Origin: Lachnospiraceae bacterium AC3007
Lineage (GTDB): Bacteria > Bacillota > Clostridia > Lachnospirales > Lachnospiraceae
Direction of reading: 5' to 3'
DNA: 64,000 bases
NCBI GenBank assembly: GCA_000621405.1
Contig: JHYK01000003.1
Span: 1 to 64,000, forward strand
The translations under genes were made by a program, and so were the position numbers. Shown piece after piece: positions 1 to 8,451 of the stretch. The stretch's first letter is position 1. Each line of letters starts with the position of its first letter. The notes below the pieces were generated by a model, which saw only the letters and a program-made list of their open reading frames with translations, was not told the DNA's origin and did not search any database.

Positions 1-2
1 CT

Positions 3-326
3 GACGTTCTCAAACAGGCACTTGGAGCCCACAGGGCAAGCTTTTGCGTTTCCTATGCAAACAGCAGAAGCTTTGGACCGCTGGATCCGTATATCCAGGA
101 AGTCTATCTTCTTAGCGAACCAAATGTTACGGATGTGATGGTAGAACTGTCCTGTATCAACCATCATTTTTTCGCAATGTTCGGACAGCCCTTTTCTTCT
201 GAAGATTTCTTCAGGGCATTCCTCGCTGAGTTGGATGATGCGGGTATACCATATGATATAGTGAGGAAGGAACCATTCCGGCTCTGTGGTGTAAGATATG
301 ATGACATCGAGGGAGTGAATCTATAA
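3..326 (+). CDS. Hypothetical protein, 3' end only
   Basis: An open reading frame enters from before the window and ends at TAA 324-326, giving 107 visible residues. It is in frame from base 3, so the start codon lies outside. I recognise no family. The visible part is soluble-looking and acidic, with aromatic-rich stretches (HHFFAMFG, EDFFRAFL) and no membrane segment or cysteine motif. No Shine-Dalgarno or start is needed inside the window, so an internal ATG at 135 is not preferred. The role is unknown. Confidence 0.6.
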   Translation, partial: DVLKQALGAHRASFCVSYANSRSFGPLDPYIQEVYLLSEPNVTDVMVELSCINHHFFAMFGQPFSSEDFFRAFLAELDDAGIPYDIVRKEPFRLCGVRYDDIEGVNL

Positions 327-466
327 GAATGAAAATTAAAGGAAAATAGGCAGTCGTCAAGCTTTAGTCAGACTTTTTTCGGGACAATCCCCGACTTTTA
401 TACTACTGCTACGGGTGTTGCAATAATATATACCCTTTATTCATTTATCTTGGAAAGCTGATATTG

Positions 467-1003
467 ATGAGTACCATCTGGTTCCGGTTAGATCATCCGG
501 AGTATTCCGCTATGCTTTCAGTCGACGGAGTTCAAAGGGACATGAAGGAGCGCTTCGAGATGATAAGCGATCATACTCCGTATGACGCTCGGAGGCTTGC
601 TGCACGATCAGCACTGACAGCGGCAGTATTATGTCTTTCGCTTTTATTTATCAGATATGAATCGCATCCGAAATACGAGATCCTTCCTGATGTTGTGGTG
701 GGTGATGGTTACGGCGTGACATATGCTGACTATGATGAGGTGGAGCGATCGGGAGCATTTATCAGGACCGATGACGGGATGATGGTTGATGCAAAAAAGC
801 TTCGTGAAATACTCCCTTCTGACTTCCCCAGAAATAAATGTGTGTACTTCTACTATGATGTGATGATGAAAATCCCCGGGATCGGAGGCGGAGGAGAGTG
901 CGCCTGGCTCGAAGATCTGCCTGAGAGCGGGATATATCCGCTGACTGTTGGCGAGCGGGATTTCAAAAGCAGCTTCGCCTTATGGGTGATGAAGGTTCTG
1001 TAA
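467..1003 (+). CDS. Hypothetical single-pass membrane protein
   Basis: A 178-residue protein of no family I recognise. ATG 467 is chosen over TTG 464 because GGAAAG at 452-457 is correctly spaced. Residues 1-40 are charged and cytoplasmic-looking (FRLDHPEYSAML, DHTPYDARR). A hydrophobic stretch at about 47-62 (ALTAAVLCLSLLFI) is a likely transmembrane helix, followed by an acidic domain of about 110 residues that would lie outside. A glycine run (IGGGGE) near residue 140 is the only low-complexity part. It is transcribed towards the minus-strand aminotransferase and shares a terminator with it. Confidence 0.6.
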   Translation: MSTIWFRLDHPEYSAMLSVDGVQRDMKERFEMISDHTPYDARRLAARSALTAAVLCLSLLFIRYESHPKYEILPDVVVGDGYGVTYADYDEVERSGAFIRTDDGMMVDAKKLREILPSDFPRNKCVYFYYDVMMKIPGIGGGGECAWLEDLPESGIYPLTVGERDFKSSFALWVMKVL

Positions 1004-1030
1004 ATGAGACGTCCCCATGGCTCATTTTTT
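1002..1030. terminator. Intrinsic terminator between convergent genes
   Basis: Stem AAATGAG (1002-1008) pairs with CTCATTT (1021-1027) around a 12-base loop and is followed by a T run. Because of the A/T ends it can act in both directions. It serves the hypothetical gene ending at 1003 and lies at the 3' end of the minus-strand aminotransferase ending at 1022. Confidence 0.65.
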
Positions 1031-2185
1031 CATCCTGTCAATGTTTGAAAGTCTCTCCAGGGCTTCTTTGAGAGTGTCCTCTTTTTTTGCAAAATGAAAG
1101 CGTATATACCGGTTTTCGGGTTCTTTGAAGAAACTGGAGCCCGGAACTGCGCCTACACCGACCTTTTCGGCAAGCTTTTCGCAGAATTCAAGATCATTAT
1201 CGAAGCCGAACCGGCTTATATCCACCATTACATAGTAAGCGCCCTGAGGCTTTGTGTAGGAGAGTCCGATGTCATCAAGCCCGGAGCAGAAGAGATCCTT
1301 TTTCTGTGTGTAGGTCTCAAGGAGTTCAGCATAGTATTCATCGGGAAATAAGAGCCCCTCTACCGCGGCTTCCATTAAGGGGGCAGCCGCTCCGACTGTG
1401 AGGAAGTCATGTACCTTTTTTACCCTGTCTGTTATGTCCTCATTGGCTATGACATAGCCGAGGCGCCATCCTGTTATGGAATAAGTCTTTGAAAGCGAAC
1501 TGCACATTATGGTCCTGTCTGCCATTCCCTTCAATGTAGCCATATAGGTGTGTCTGAAGGGCTTGTATACGATGTGCTCGTATACCTCGTCGGTTATCAC
1601 GTATATGTCGTACTTTATAGCAAGATCCGCTATGATCTGCAGTTCTTCCTGAGTGAAGACCTTTCCGCTGGGATTTGAAGGATTGCAGAGTATCAAAGCT
1701 TTTACTCCGTCCATCTTAACGGCAGCCTCAAGTACATCAGGATCAAAGGAGTATTCCGGAGGGATAAGAGTTACATATACCGGTTCCGCACCGGAGAGTA
1801 TGGTATCAGCTCCGTAATTCTCATAAAAGGGAGAAAAGATCACTACTTTATCCCCGGGATCACAGACACTCATCATGGCTGCCATCATGGCTTCGGTGCT
1901 GCCCGCTGTCACCACGATATTCTTATCCGGATCCACTTCCATACCGGAGAAATGCTTCTGCTTTTTGGCGAGCGCCTCTCTGAAATTCTGTGCGCCCCAT
2001 GTAAGGGCGTACTGGTGAGGCCCGTGCGGCGCTATGCTTTTAAGCCTTTCGGTGATCATGGACGGCGGATCGAAATCCGGGAAGCCCTGGGACAGATTAA
2101 CTGCTCCGTATTTCAGGGATATCCGTGTCATCCTTCTTATTACCGAGTCGGTGAAGCCGGCGGTCCTTTTGCTTAATTCTTTCAT
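1022..2185 (-). CDS. PLP-dependent aminotransferase, class I
   Basis: A 387-residue fold-type I aminotransferase of the aspartate/kynurenine/methionine group, cytosolic. Visible landmarks are the N-terminal NLSQGFPDFDPP, the NPSNPSGKVF segment, ITDEVYEH with the PLP-ring Asp and Tyr, SLSKTYSITGWRLGY with the Schiff-base Lys, and a C-terminal IRFHFAKKEDTL carrying the substrate-carboxylate Arg. Length is normal for the family. The start is supported by AGAGGA eight bases upstream. It would exchange amino groups between an amino acid and a 2-oxoacid; the sequence alone does not fix the substrate. It is divergently transcribed from the kinase gene and ends in the shared terminator at 1002-1030. 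Confidence 0.9.
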   Translation of the reverse strand: MKELSKRTAGFTDSVIRRMTRISLKYGAVNLSQGFPDFDPPSMITERLKSIAPHGPHQYALTWGAQNFREALAKKQKHFSGMEVDPDKNIVVTAGSTEAMMAAMMSVCDPGDKVVIFSPFYENYGADTILSGAEPVYVTLIPPEYSFDPDVLEAAVKMDGVKALILCNPSNPSGKVFTQEELQIIADLAIKYDIYVITDEVYEHIVYKPFRHTYMATLKGMADRTIMCSSLSKTYSITGWRLGYVIANEDITDRVKKVHDFLTVGAAAPLMEAAVEGLLFPDEYYAELLETYTQKKDLFCSGLDDIGLSYTKPQGAYYVMVDISRFGFDNDLEFCEKLAEKVGVGAVPGSSFFKEPENRYIRFHFAKKEDTLKEALERLSNIDRMKK

Positions 2186-2226
2186 GTAATGGGTCCTCTC
2201 ATAATGTATCCGCTATGCTTTCAGAT

Positions 2227-2255
2227 ATTGTATTCGTGCTTCTATCATCGGTCAA
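2227..2255 (-). promoter_or_regulatory. Promoter for the aminotransferase
   Basis: On the minus strand TTGACC (2250-2255) and TACAAT (2227-2232) are separated by 17 bases, about 40 bases before the aminotransferase start. This is a good sigma-A match and is divergent from the promoter at 2289-2317. Confidence 0.5.
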
Positions 2256-2288
2256 TACCGGAGATTCCGTCCTTATGTAGCAAACTTA

Positions 2289-2317
2289 TTGTCATAGAAG
2301 CGATAATATTATAAAAT
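2289..2317 (+). promoter_or_regulatory. Promoter for the kinase/lipoprotein genes
   Basis: TTGTCA (2289-2294) and TAAAAT (2312-2317), spacing 17, lie 60 bases upstream of the kinase ATG in an AT-rich divergent spacer. A purine run AAAGAAAGG at 2342-2350 is too far from the ATG to be its ribosome site. Confidence 0.5.
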
Positions 2318-2377
2318 TAGAATGTTTTTGTTTGTTTTTTAAAAGAAAGGGTCTATTACATCTAAACGGTAAAAATC

Positions 2378-4279
2378 ATGATCACTGTCAATGATAAGAA
2401 GCTGTGTGAAAACTGTTTTATGGAGACCGATCAGGAACAGTGCCCCTACTGCGGTTACAGGAAGATCAACAGGCGGGACAATACTGTACTTGAGATGGGG
2501 AGCGTGCTCGATTCGCGCTATATGATAGGCGGTGTCATAGGCAAGGGCGGATTCGGTATCACGTATCTGGCCTATGATGTTAAGCTCGAAAAGCGTATAG
2601 CCGTAAAGGAATACTATCCAAGGGGCATAGCATCCAGAGCCGAAGACAGAGCTACGGTATCTGCTACCGATGAGAAGGATGAAAAGAAGTTCCAGGACGG
2701 AGCAGAGAAGTTTTATAAAGAAGCCGAGCTGGTCTCGCAGTTTAACGGCAATCCGAACATAGTCAATGTCTATGATTTCTTCCGCGAGAACGACACTGTA
2801 TATTTCACCATGGGCTATCTCAACGGTGAGTCGCTCAAGACATACATCAATAAAAAGGGTCGCATTACCGAGGGTCAGGCAATGACCGTCTATAAATGCA
2901 TGACGAATGCATTGCTGATAACCCACAGTATGAACATACTGCACCGTGATATCTCACCGGATAACATCATGCTCTGTAATGACGGCACGATAAAGCTTAT
3001 TGATTTCGGCGCTGCAAGGCAGGTCATCGCTGAAGAGTCCAACAGCCTTTCGGTCATATTAAAGCAGGGATATGCTCCGCTCGAGCAGTATCAGAAGAAG
3101 GGTAAGCAGGGTCCCTGGACTGATATATACGCGCTGGGAGCCACTGTCTATACATGCCTGACAGGCAAATTCCTTGATGATCCCATGTCCAGGATGGAGG
3201 ATGACAGCGAATTCAGTGAGAACAGGTACGGGTTATCCGAGGGCATGTGGAATATCATCAGGAAGTCCACAATGCTTAAGATCGAAGAAAGATATCAGAG
3301 TATCATCGATCTCAAGAAAGACCTTACCGCTCTTAAGATCAAGGAGGAGCCTTTTACCGATCTTGGCTCTCCGATGAAGATAGAATATGTGATCCATCAG
3401 GAAGTGACGGGGGGAGATGCCGCAGCTCGTGACGGATCGTCTCCTTACGGGGAAGTCAGGGAGCAGGATCCTAATGCAACGGTGTTACTGGCGAGCGATA
3501 AGATCCCCACGGTTAATGAAACAGTCTTTATAAATGAGGGACCGGCCGCAGGAGCGGCACCCATACCGCAGCAGGAGAACGTACAGTCCGCCCCCGTGAT
3601 GCAGTCCGGTAACGGAGGATATACAGGGCAGCCAACTCCCGCAGAGCAGGTCAGCAACGGCGGATATACGGGACAGCCAACTCCCGCAGAGCAGGTCAGC
3701 AACGGCGGATACACAGGACAACCGGCCCCTGTTGAGCAGTACGGTAATGATGCGTATTCAGGGCAGGCCGGCTACTTCCAGGATGTATCTTCTGCGCAGT
3801 ATGGCAACGGCTACAATCCTGTTCCTCCTGATAATGCAGGGATGGGATCAGGTGCAGGTGCGCAGCCCAATTATTATGCGATACCTGATCCTGCCGGATC
3901 AACCGGAAAGAAAGGCTCGATCCCCAAGATCCTCTTTGCGATCCCGGTGCTTATCATAGTGGTGATCGTAGTGGTCGTCCTGCAGTTTTCTAAATTCGTT
4001 AAAACAGCTGATTCAAAGGCTCCCTCTGCTCCCAATGAGCGGACGATGATGGGCGATGCATCAACCGTTCTCAAAGGAGACGGTGTAGACGGAAGTGTAG
4101 TGGATCTTACAGTTATTTCTGAGGATTATAATGAGAAATACGGAGTATATACTGTAGAATGTGACGTGACAGTCCATTTCAGCGGTGAGGGAAGCGGGGA
4201 AGACAAGGACTACTCGTTAACACTCATATATGATAACGAGGATGATGCCTGGGTCTTAAGTGAACTGAGTCATCAATGA
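2378..4279 (+). CDS. Membrane-anchored Ser/Thr protein kinase (PASTA-less, zinc-ribbon)
   Basis: A 633-residue Hanks-type kinase. Order of parts: a zinc ribbon with Cys 10, 13, 22 and 25; a kinase domain from about 45 to 320 with glycine loop GKGGFGITYLAYD, catalytic Lys in IAVKEYY, HRDISPDNIM near 189 and DFG near 209; a Pro/Gln/Gly-rich linker with 15-residue repeats; a transmembrane helix at about 515-537; and an extracellular domain of about 95 residues. All residues for phosphotransfer are present, so it should be active on cytosolic targets. The ectodomain lacks PASTA repeats and resembles the N-terminal part of the next gene's lipoprotein (a pattern VxCxVxVxF...LTLIY...WVLS). A matching phosphatase is not adjacent. 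The start is fixed by the zinc ribbon; no strong ribosome site is visible. Confidence 0.88.
   Translation: MITVNDKKLCENCFMETDQEQCPYCGYRKINRRDNTVLEMGSVLDSRYMIGGVIGKGGFGITYLAYDVKLEKRIAVKEYYPRGIASRAEDRATVSATDEKDEKKFQDGAEKFYKEAELVSQFNGNPNIVNVYDFFRENDTVYFTMGYLNGESLKTYINKKGRITEGQAMTVYKCMTNALLITHSMNILHRDISPDNIMLCNDGTIKLIDFGAARQVIAEESNSLSVILKQGYAPLEQYQKKGKQGPWTDIYALGATVYTCLTGKFLDDPMSRMEDDSEFSENRYGLSEGMWNIIRKSTMLKIEERYQSIIDLKKDLTALKIKEEPFTDLGSPMKIEYVIHQEVTGGDAAARDGSSPYGEVREQDPNATVLLASDKIPTVNETVFINEGPAAGAAPIPQQENVQSAPVMQSGNGGYTGQPTPAEQVSNGGYTGQPTPAEQVSNGGYTGQPAPVEQYGNDAYSGQAGYFQDVSSAQYGNGYNPVPPDNAGMGSGAGAQPNYYAIPDPAGSTGKKGSIPKILFAIPVLIIVVIVVVVLQFSKFVKTADSKAPSAPNERTMMGDASTVLKGDGVDGSVVDLTVISEDYNEKYGVYTVECDVTVHFSGEGSGEDKDYSLTLIYDNEDDAWVLSELSHQ
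3608..3742 (+). repeat. In-frame 45-bp tandem repeat in kinase linker
   Basis: Three tandem 45-bp units encode 15-residue repeats of the type SNGGYTGQPTPAEQV; the third is diverged and a fourth (GNDAYSGQAG...) is barely recognisable. They form the flexible juxtamembrane linker of the kinase. Copies 1 and 2 are nearly identical at DNA level, so copy number could vary between strains. Confidence 0.85.
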
Positions 4280-4329
4280 TCCGTACGGATTGATTTGGAG
4301 AGTTTTATATTACTATGGAGGGGAAACAA

Positions 4330-6150
4330 ATGAAGAAGCGGAAAACACTGGCATTGCTGATCGCTGTACTGATGCTTGCAATGCAGCTGACAGGATGCGG
4401 CAGTTCAAAGGCTGCGGATGAACCTGGCGACGAGCAGTTAAAAAGCGATGTACAGGATTACATCGAAGAGATAGTAGACAGCTCGGGAGAGATCAAGATC
4501 TTTGAAAAGACTGAGTGCAATGTAGACGGTGACGAGGCAGTGGCTGTCTGCACGGCTTTATTCAGCACATCTTCAGGCGATCAGCAGGGAGAATTCACTC
4601 TGACTTATTCAATGGAGAAGGGTGACTGGGTACTCGACAAGTGTAAGGTAGCGCTTGAGGATGAGGATGTATCGGCATCTTCCTCAAAAGATGAGGATGA
4701 AGAAGAGGCAGAGGAAGAGACTGAGGCAGAGGAATCTGATGAAGAGACAGACGGATCCGAAGAGGCGTCTGATGAAGAGGATGAAAAGAAAAGCTCCAAA
4801 GCTTCCTCCGGCAGCAGGGGCGCAGGAATGGCTTCTACGGGAAAGACCGGCATAGTTACCGGTTATTCACTTGAGGAATCCGGAAGCATTTCCTCTTCGG
4901 ACAGATTGAGTTATTCCCGCGGTGTCGTTTATTACGAAGAGGACAACGCCGCAAAGATAGTTGCCGGAAACGGTGATGTATTAAAGGAATCATATGTAGG
5001 ATTTGAGACTATAGGCGAAGGTTATCTTGTCGTAAGAAAAAAGAGCAATGATGTCAACAGCACAGGCCTTATAACTACCGAAGGAGAAGAGATCATCCCC
5101 TGCGAGGCTGCTATCATAGAGCGCATGAATAATAAGAGAGGGGACGGATATGGCAGATATCTGAAGGTCATCTACGGAACGGAAGTGACGACCGACAAGG
5201 AGAAAGCCCTTTTCTACACTACGGATAAGACCGTTTCGTTCAGCGCAGATGAAGATGATACGATGTATATCGGATATATCAGGGTATTCGATCTGAAGAA
5301 AAAGCAGTTTGTAAAATCAGTCGAGTCGGATAATCCCAGTTCATCTTCCATGAAGGAGTGCGGCGATCATTTCTTTATGGAGGATAAAGAGGGCATCAGC
5401 TACCTTTATGACGAAGACGGTAATATGCTCTTCCAGTCGACAAAGGTTGACGGTGTCGGTAATGGATATTACATAGTGTATGATGAGGGAGTGCATACTG
5501 TCTTCAGTGAAGACGGTGAGGAACTCATTAGTTCGAAGGATATGTTCTATGAGCTGGACAGCACATCGGGGTACTTGAGAAAAAACGTAAACAGTAATTA
5601 TGTGCTGATCGATCAAAACGGAGAACAGGTGCTTCCCGATCCATATAAGTACATAACCAGCGAATTCAACGGTCTGGTTTCTGTCCAGGCTGTAACCGGT
5701 GAGTATCAGCTTGTCACCATTAAGGGAGATGTGCTGGTAAGTTCCGACGATTATGTGAATGATCTCAGTAACACGCCATATTATGCAAGTACCGGGTATT
5801 ATAACTTCAAGGAAAATGATAAGTATGGTATTGTCGGTCCCGGCGGAGAGATCGCGTCAGGTCTGGAGAATAACCCTGGCCACGGGATCGCTGTTGTGGA
5901 TTCAGATGCGCTTGTCTTAAATGACGGAGAATTCAGTCTTCATCTTGAAAACAAATACTACAACGATCTTGGATTTGCACTTATCGCATCAAAGTCCGAT
6001 TCGAACGGTAAGTACGGGGTCTTCGATCTCTTTACCGGAGAGCAGCTCCTGGACTACGAGTATGATGATGTCATCAGCGGTGAAGGATATATATATGCCA
6101 AGAAGGGTGATGAGTATAAGATTTATAAGGTGAATTGTAAATATTACTGA
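4330..6150 (+). CDS. WG-repeat lipoprotein
   Basis: A 606-residue secreted lipoprotein. ATG 4330 is preferred to 4315 because GGAGGGG (4317-4323) sits six bases before it. The signal peptide ends in the lipobox MQLTGC. Next comes a domain of about 80 residues (about 25-110) whose pattern (CTALFS...EFTLTYSMEKGDWVLD) matches the kinase ectodomain, then an acidic Glu/Asp/Ser low-complexity linker (about 120-170), then a long beta-rich region with WG-type repeats, clearest at KYGIVGPGGEIA and KYGVFDLFTGEQ. WG repeats usually mediate protein contact. It probably shares the kinase's transcript (50-base gap) and may be its partner or ligand-sensing companion. It overlaps moeA by one base. Confidence 0.78.
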   Translation: MKKRKTLALLIAVLMLAMQLTGCGSSKAADEPGDEQLKSDVQDYIEEIVDSSGEIKIFEKTECNVDGDEAVAVCTALFSTSSGDQQGEFTLTYSMEKGDWVLDKCKVALEDEDVSASSSKDEDEEEAEEETEAEESDEETDGSEEASDEEDEKKSSKASSGSRGAGMASTGKTGIVTGYSLEESGSISSSDRLSYSRGVVYYEEDNAAKIVAGNGDVLKESYVGFETIGEGYLVVRKKSNDVNSTGLITTEGEEIIPCEAAIIERMNNKRGDGYGRYLKVIYGTEVTTDKEKALFYTTDKTVSFSADEDDTMYIGYIRVFDLKKKQFVKSVESDNPSSSSMKECGDHFFMEDKEGISYLYDEDGNMLFQSTKVDGVGNGYYIVYDEGVHTVFSEDGEELISSKDMFYELDSTSGYLRKNVNSNYVLIDQNGEQVLPDPYKYITSEFNGLVSVQAVTGEYQLVTIKGDVLVSSDDYVNDLSNTPYYASTGYYNFKENDKYGIVGPGGEIASGLENNPGHGIAVVDSDALVLNDGEFSLHLENKYYNDLGFALIASKSDSNGKYGVFDLFTGEQLLDYEYDDVISGEGYIYAKKGDEYKIYKVNCKYY

Positions 6151-7358
6151 TGGAGATAGAAGAAGCGGTAAAGCTTATTAGCAATGAGGCGGTGCCTGTC
6201 ACAGATACTGTGACAGCGCCGCTTTGTGATGTGAGCGGCCTGGTCCTTGCGAATGACATAACAGCAAAGGAGCCCGTTCCTGCATTTGCGCGCTCAGCGA
6301 TGGACGGTTATGCCGTAAAAGCTTGCGAGGTGACAGATGCTTCAAAGGAGCGCCCTGTAAGACTCAATGTAATTGGTGAGATCCTTGCCGGTGACTCAGA
6401 CAGGGGGAGGCTCTCTCATATCCCCTCCAGTGCCGTAAGAGTAATGACAGGCGGCATGATACCGGACGGTTACGATGCTGTCGTCAGGCAGGAAGACACA
6501 GATCTTGGAGAGGATGCGGTAGAGATATATGCTCCTGTTTCGTCTCATATGAATTACTGTCCGGTGGGAGAAGAGATACAAAGGGGCGAAACGGTACTTT
6601 GTGCCGGAAGGCGTATAGGCAGGGTCGAGATTGGGATCCTTGCCGCTTTGGGAATTAATGAGGTTACGGTAAGACGACCCGCAAGAGTAGCTGTTATTTC
6701 CACCGGAAGCGAGCTCGTGTCTCCGGGAGAAGAGCTTCAGCAAGGAAAGATATACGGGAGCATCAGATATATGCTCGAGACTTCCGTGAAGCAGGAGAGT
6801 CTTGATATCATATATTCGGTCGACTGCGCTGATGACGTGGATCTTATTACCGAACATATCGTGAAGGCTGCTAAGAGGGCTGATGTGATCATTACTACCG
6901 GAGGTGTATCCGTCGGGAAGAGAGATCTGCTCCCGGCTGTTCTTCGTGATCTGGGAGCAAGGATACTCTTTTCCGGAGTCAGCATACAGCCCGGCACACC
7001 CACTATGGCAAGCGTATATCAGGATAAGATAATATTGAGCCTTTCGGGTAATCCATATGCAGCGCTGGCTAATTTCGATCTTTATTTCCCTGTGATCGTA
7101 TCTGGGCTTATGGGGAGTGACAGTTATCTTCCGCGCATAAGGGAGGCAGTGCTTAAGGAGCCTTATGATAAGGTGAACCGGATGAGACGGCTGGTAAGGG
7201 CCTTTGTGGAAAGAGGGGAAGTATATCTTCCGGCAGACAGCCATAAGTCTTCGGTGTTCGGAAATATGGATAGATGCAACTGCTATATGGACATACCGGC
7301 AGGGACAAAACTGTCGGTCGGTGATAAGGTAAGGATCAGAGAGATAAGATACAGATAG
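6150..7358 (+). CDS. moeA: Molybdopterin molybdotransferase MoeA
   Basis: A 402-residue MoeA, which inserts molybdate into adenylylated molybdopterin to give molybdenum cofactor. Visible: the N-terminal swivel/linker region with AFARSAMDGYAV, the VMTGG segment, the MPT-binding core (VAVISTGSELV, IITTGGVSVGKRD), the GNPYAALANF segment and a C-terminal beta-barrel domain. Length is normal. The ATG overlaps the stop of the lipoprotein gene (TGATG), so translation is coupled although the products look unrelated. It heads the molybdenum-cofactor cluster that continues to 13450. Confidence 0.95.
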   Translation: MEIEEAVKLISNEAVPVTDTVTAPLCDVSGLVLANDITAKEPVPAFARSAMDGYAVKACEVTDASKERPVRLNVIGEILAGDSDRGRLSHIPSSAVRVMTGGMIPDGYDAVVRQEDTDLGEDAVEIYAPVSSHMNYCPVGEEIQRGETVLCAGRRIGRVEIGILAALGINEVTVRRPARVAVISTGSELVSPGEELQQGKIYGSIRYMLETSVKQESLDIIYSVDCADDVDLITEHIVKAAKRADVIITTGGVSVGKRDLLPAVLRDLGARILFSGVSIQPGTPTMASVYQDKIILSLSGNPYAALANFDLYFPVIVSGLMGSDSYLPRIREAVLKEPYDKVNRMRRLVRAFVERGEVYLPADSHKSSVFGNMDRCNCYMDIPAGTKLSVGDKVRIREIRYR

Positions 7359-7368
7359 AGGCGGCTGA

Positions 7369-8451
7369 TTGAAAGAAAAGGTCATGAAGATATCCGTCGG
7401 TATACTTGCCGGCGGTGAAAGCTCCAGGATGGGGCAGGACAAGGCGCTCATAAGGATCGGTAACGAGCGCATCATAGACAGGATATCGAGGGAGTTTGAG
7501 GACTCCTTCGAAGTCATAGTGTCTGCCGCTAAGACCGGTATGTATGAGGAGCTTGGTCTTCCTGTTGTATACGACGAGCATAAGGGAATAGGGCCAATAG
7601 AGGGTATAAGGCAGGTACTTAACGCAGCCAGGGAAGAGTATGTCTTTATCTGCGCTGCCGATATGCCGAATATCAAAAAGGAACTGGCGGAGTATCTTGC
7701 AGACTATATCTCATCTGACTATGAATGCTATGTGATAGCGGATGAAGATCACATACAGCCTCTTTGCGCAATATATTCAAAAGCTGTGCTTCCCGTTATA
7801 GAGGAGCTCATCGAAAGCGGCCGTTACAGACTCAGCGAGATCTTCTCACGTGTCAGGACAAAATACATAACTCTTGAACATACCTGCTTTGACAGGAAGA
7901 CTGTCAAGAACGTCAATACCCGCGCAGAGCTTATGGATGCTCTAAAACCTTTCGTGTTCTGTGTCAGCGGGTTTTCCGACAGCGGGAAGACCGGCCTTAT
8001 AGTGCGTCTCATCAACGAGTTCAAAGCTCACGGGATGTCGGTCGGTGTGATAAAGCATGACGGGCATGACGTCTTTTCTGATATGCCTGACAGTGATACA
8101 GACAGATTCATACAGGCAGGGGCTGCGGGTACCGCGGTTTTCTCAGGAAAACGATATCAGCAGTATTATGCGGAGAGTACCGATGAGCGAAAGATCATCG
8201 AATCTATGAGCATGATGAAGGCTCCGCCTGATGTGATCATCATCGAGGGCATGAAAGATTCTCTTTATCCAAAGATAGAGGTGGTAAGAAGAGAGATAAG
8301 AAATGAGAGCACATGCGCCCCTGAAACACTTATATGTATCGCAACCGACTGTATATCCCCTAAAAGCGTTGATTGTCCTGTATTCGGACTTGATGACGAA
8401 AAGGGGATCTTTTTATGCCTGATGGAATATTTCGGAATGTCGGAGGAATAG
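7369..8451 (+). CDS. mobAB: MobA-MobB fusion
   Basis: A 360-residue fusion. Residues about 6-190 are MobA, which transfers GMP to molybdenum cofactor: GGESSRMGQDKAL is the nucleotide-binding loop and ICAADMPNI the catalytic Asp region. Residues about 198-360 are MobB, a P-loop GTP-binding adaptor: SGFSDSGKTGL is the Walker A motif. The frame opens with TTG at 7369, six to seven bases after AGAGG, and has an ATG at 7384 that lacks a well-spaced ribosome site; the TTG is therefore kept. Making the guanine-dinucleotide form (MGD) points to a DMSO-reductase-family molybdoenzyme elsewhere in the genome. Confidence 0.92.
   Translation: MKEKVMKISVGILAGGESSRMGQDKALIRIGNERIIDRISREFEDSFEVIVSAAKTGMYEELGLPVVYDEHKGIGPIEGIRQVLNAAREEYVFICAADMPNIKKELAEYLADYISSDYECYVIADEDHIQPLCAIYSKAVLPVIEELIESGRYRLSEIFSRVRTKYITLEHTCFDRKTVKNVNTRAELMDALKPFVFCVSGFSDSGKTGLIVRLINEFKAHGMSVGVIKHDGHDVFSDMPDSDTDRFIQAGAAGTAVFSGKRYQQYYAESTDERKIIESMSMMKAPPDVIIIEGMKDSLYPKIEVVRREIRNESTCAPETLICIATDCISPKSVDCPVFGLDDEKGIFLCLMEYFGMSEE

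Noticed and set aside
3608-3742. CRISPR-like repeats
   Set aside because: The 45-bp units are in frame and encode the kinase linker.
6396-7676. 426-residue minus-strand open frame opposite moeA and mobAB
   Set aside because: It runs opposite two clear Mo-cofactor genes, shows no family sequence and has no ribosome site; it is a codon-bias shadow.
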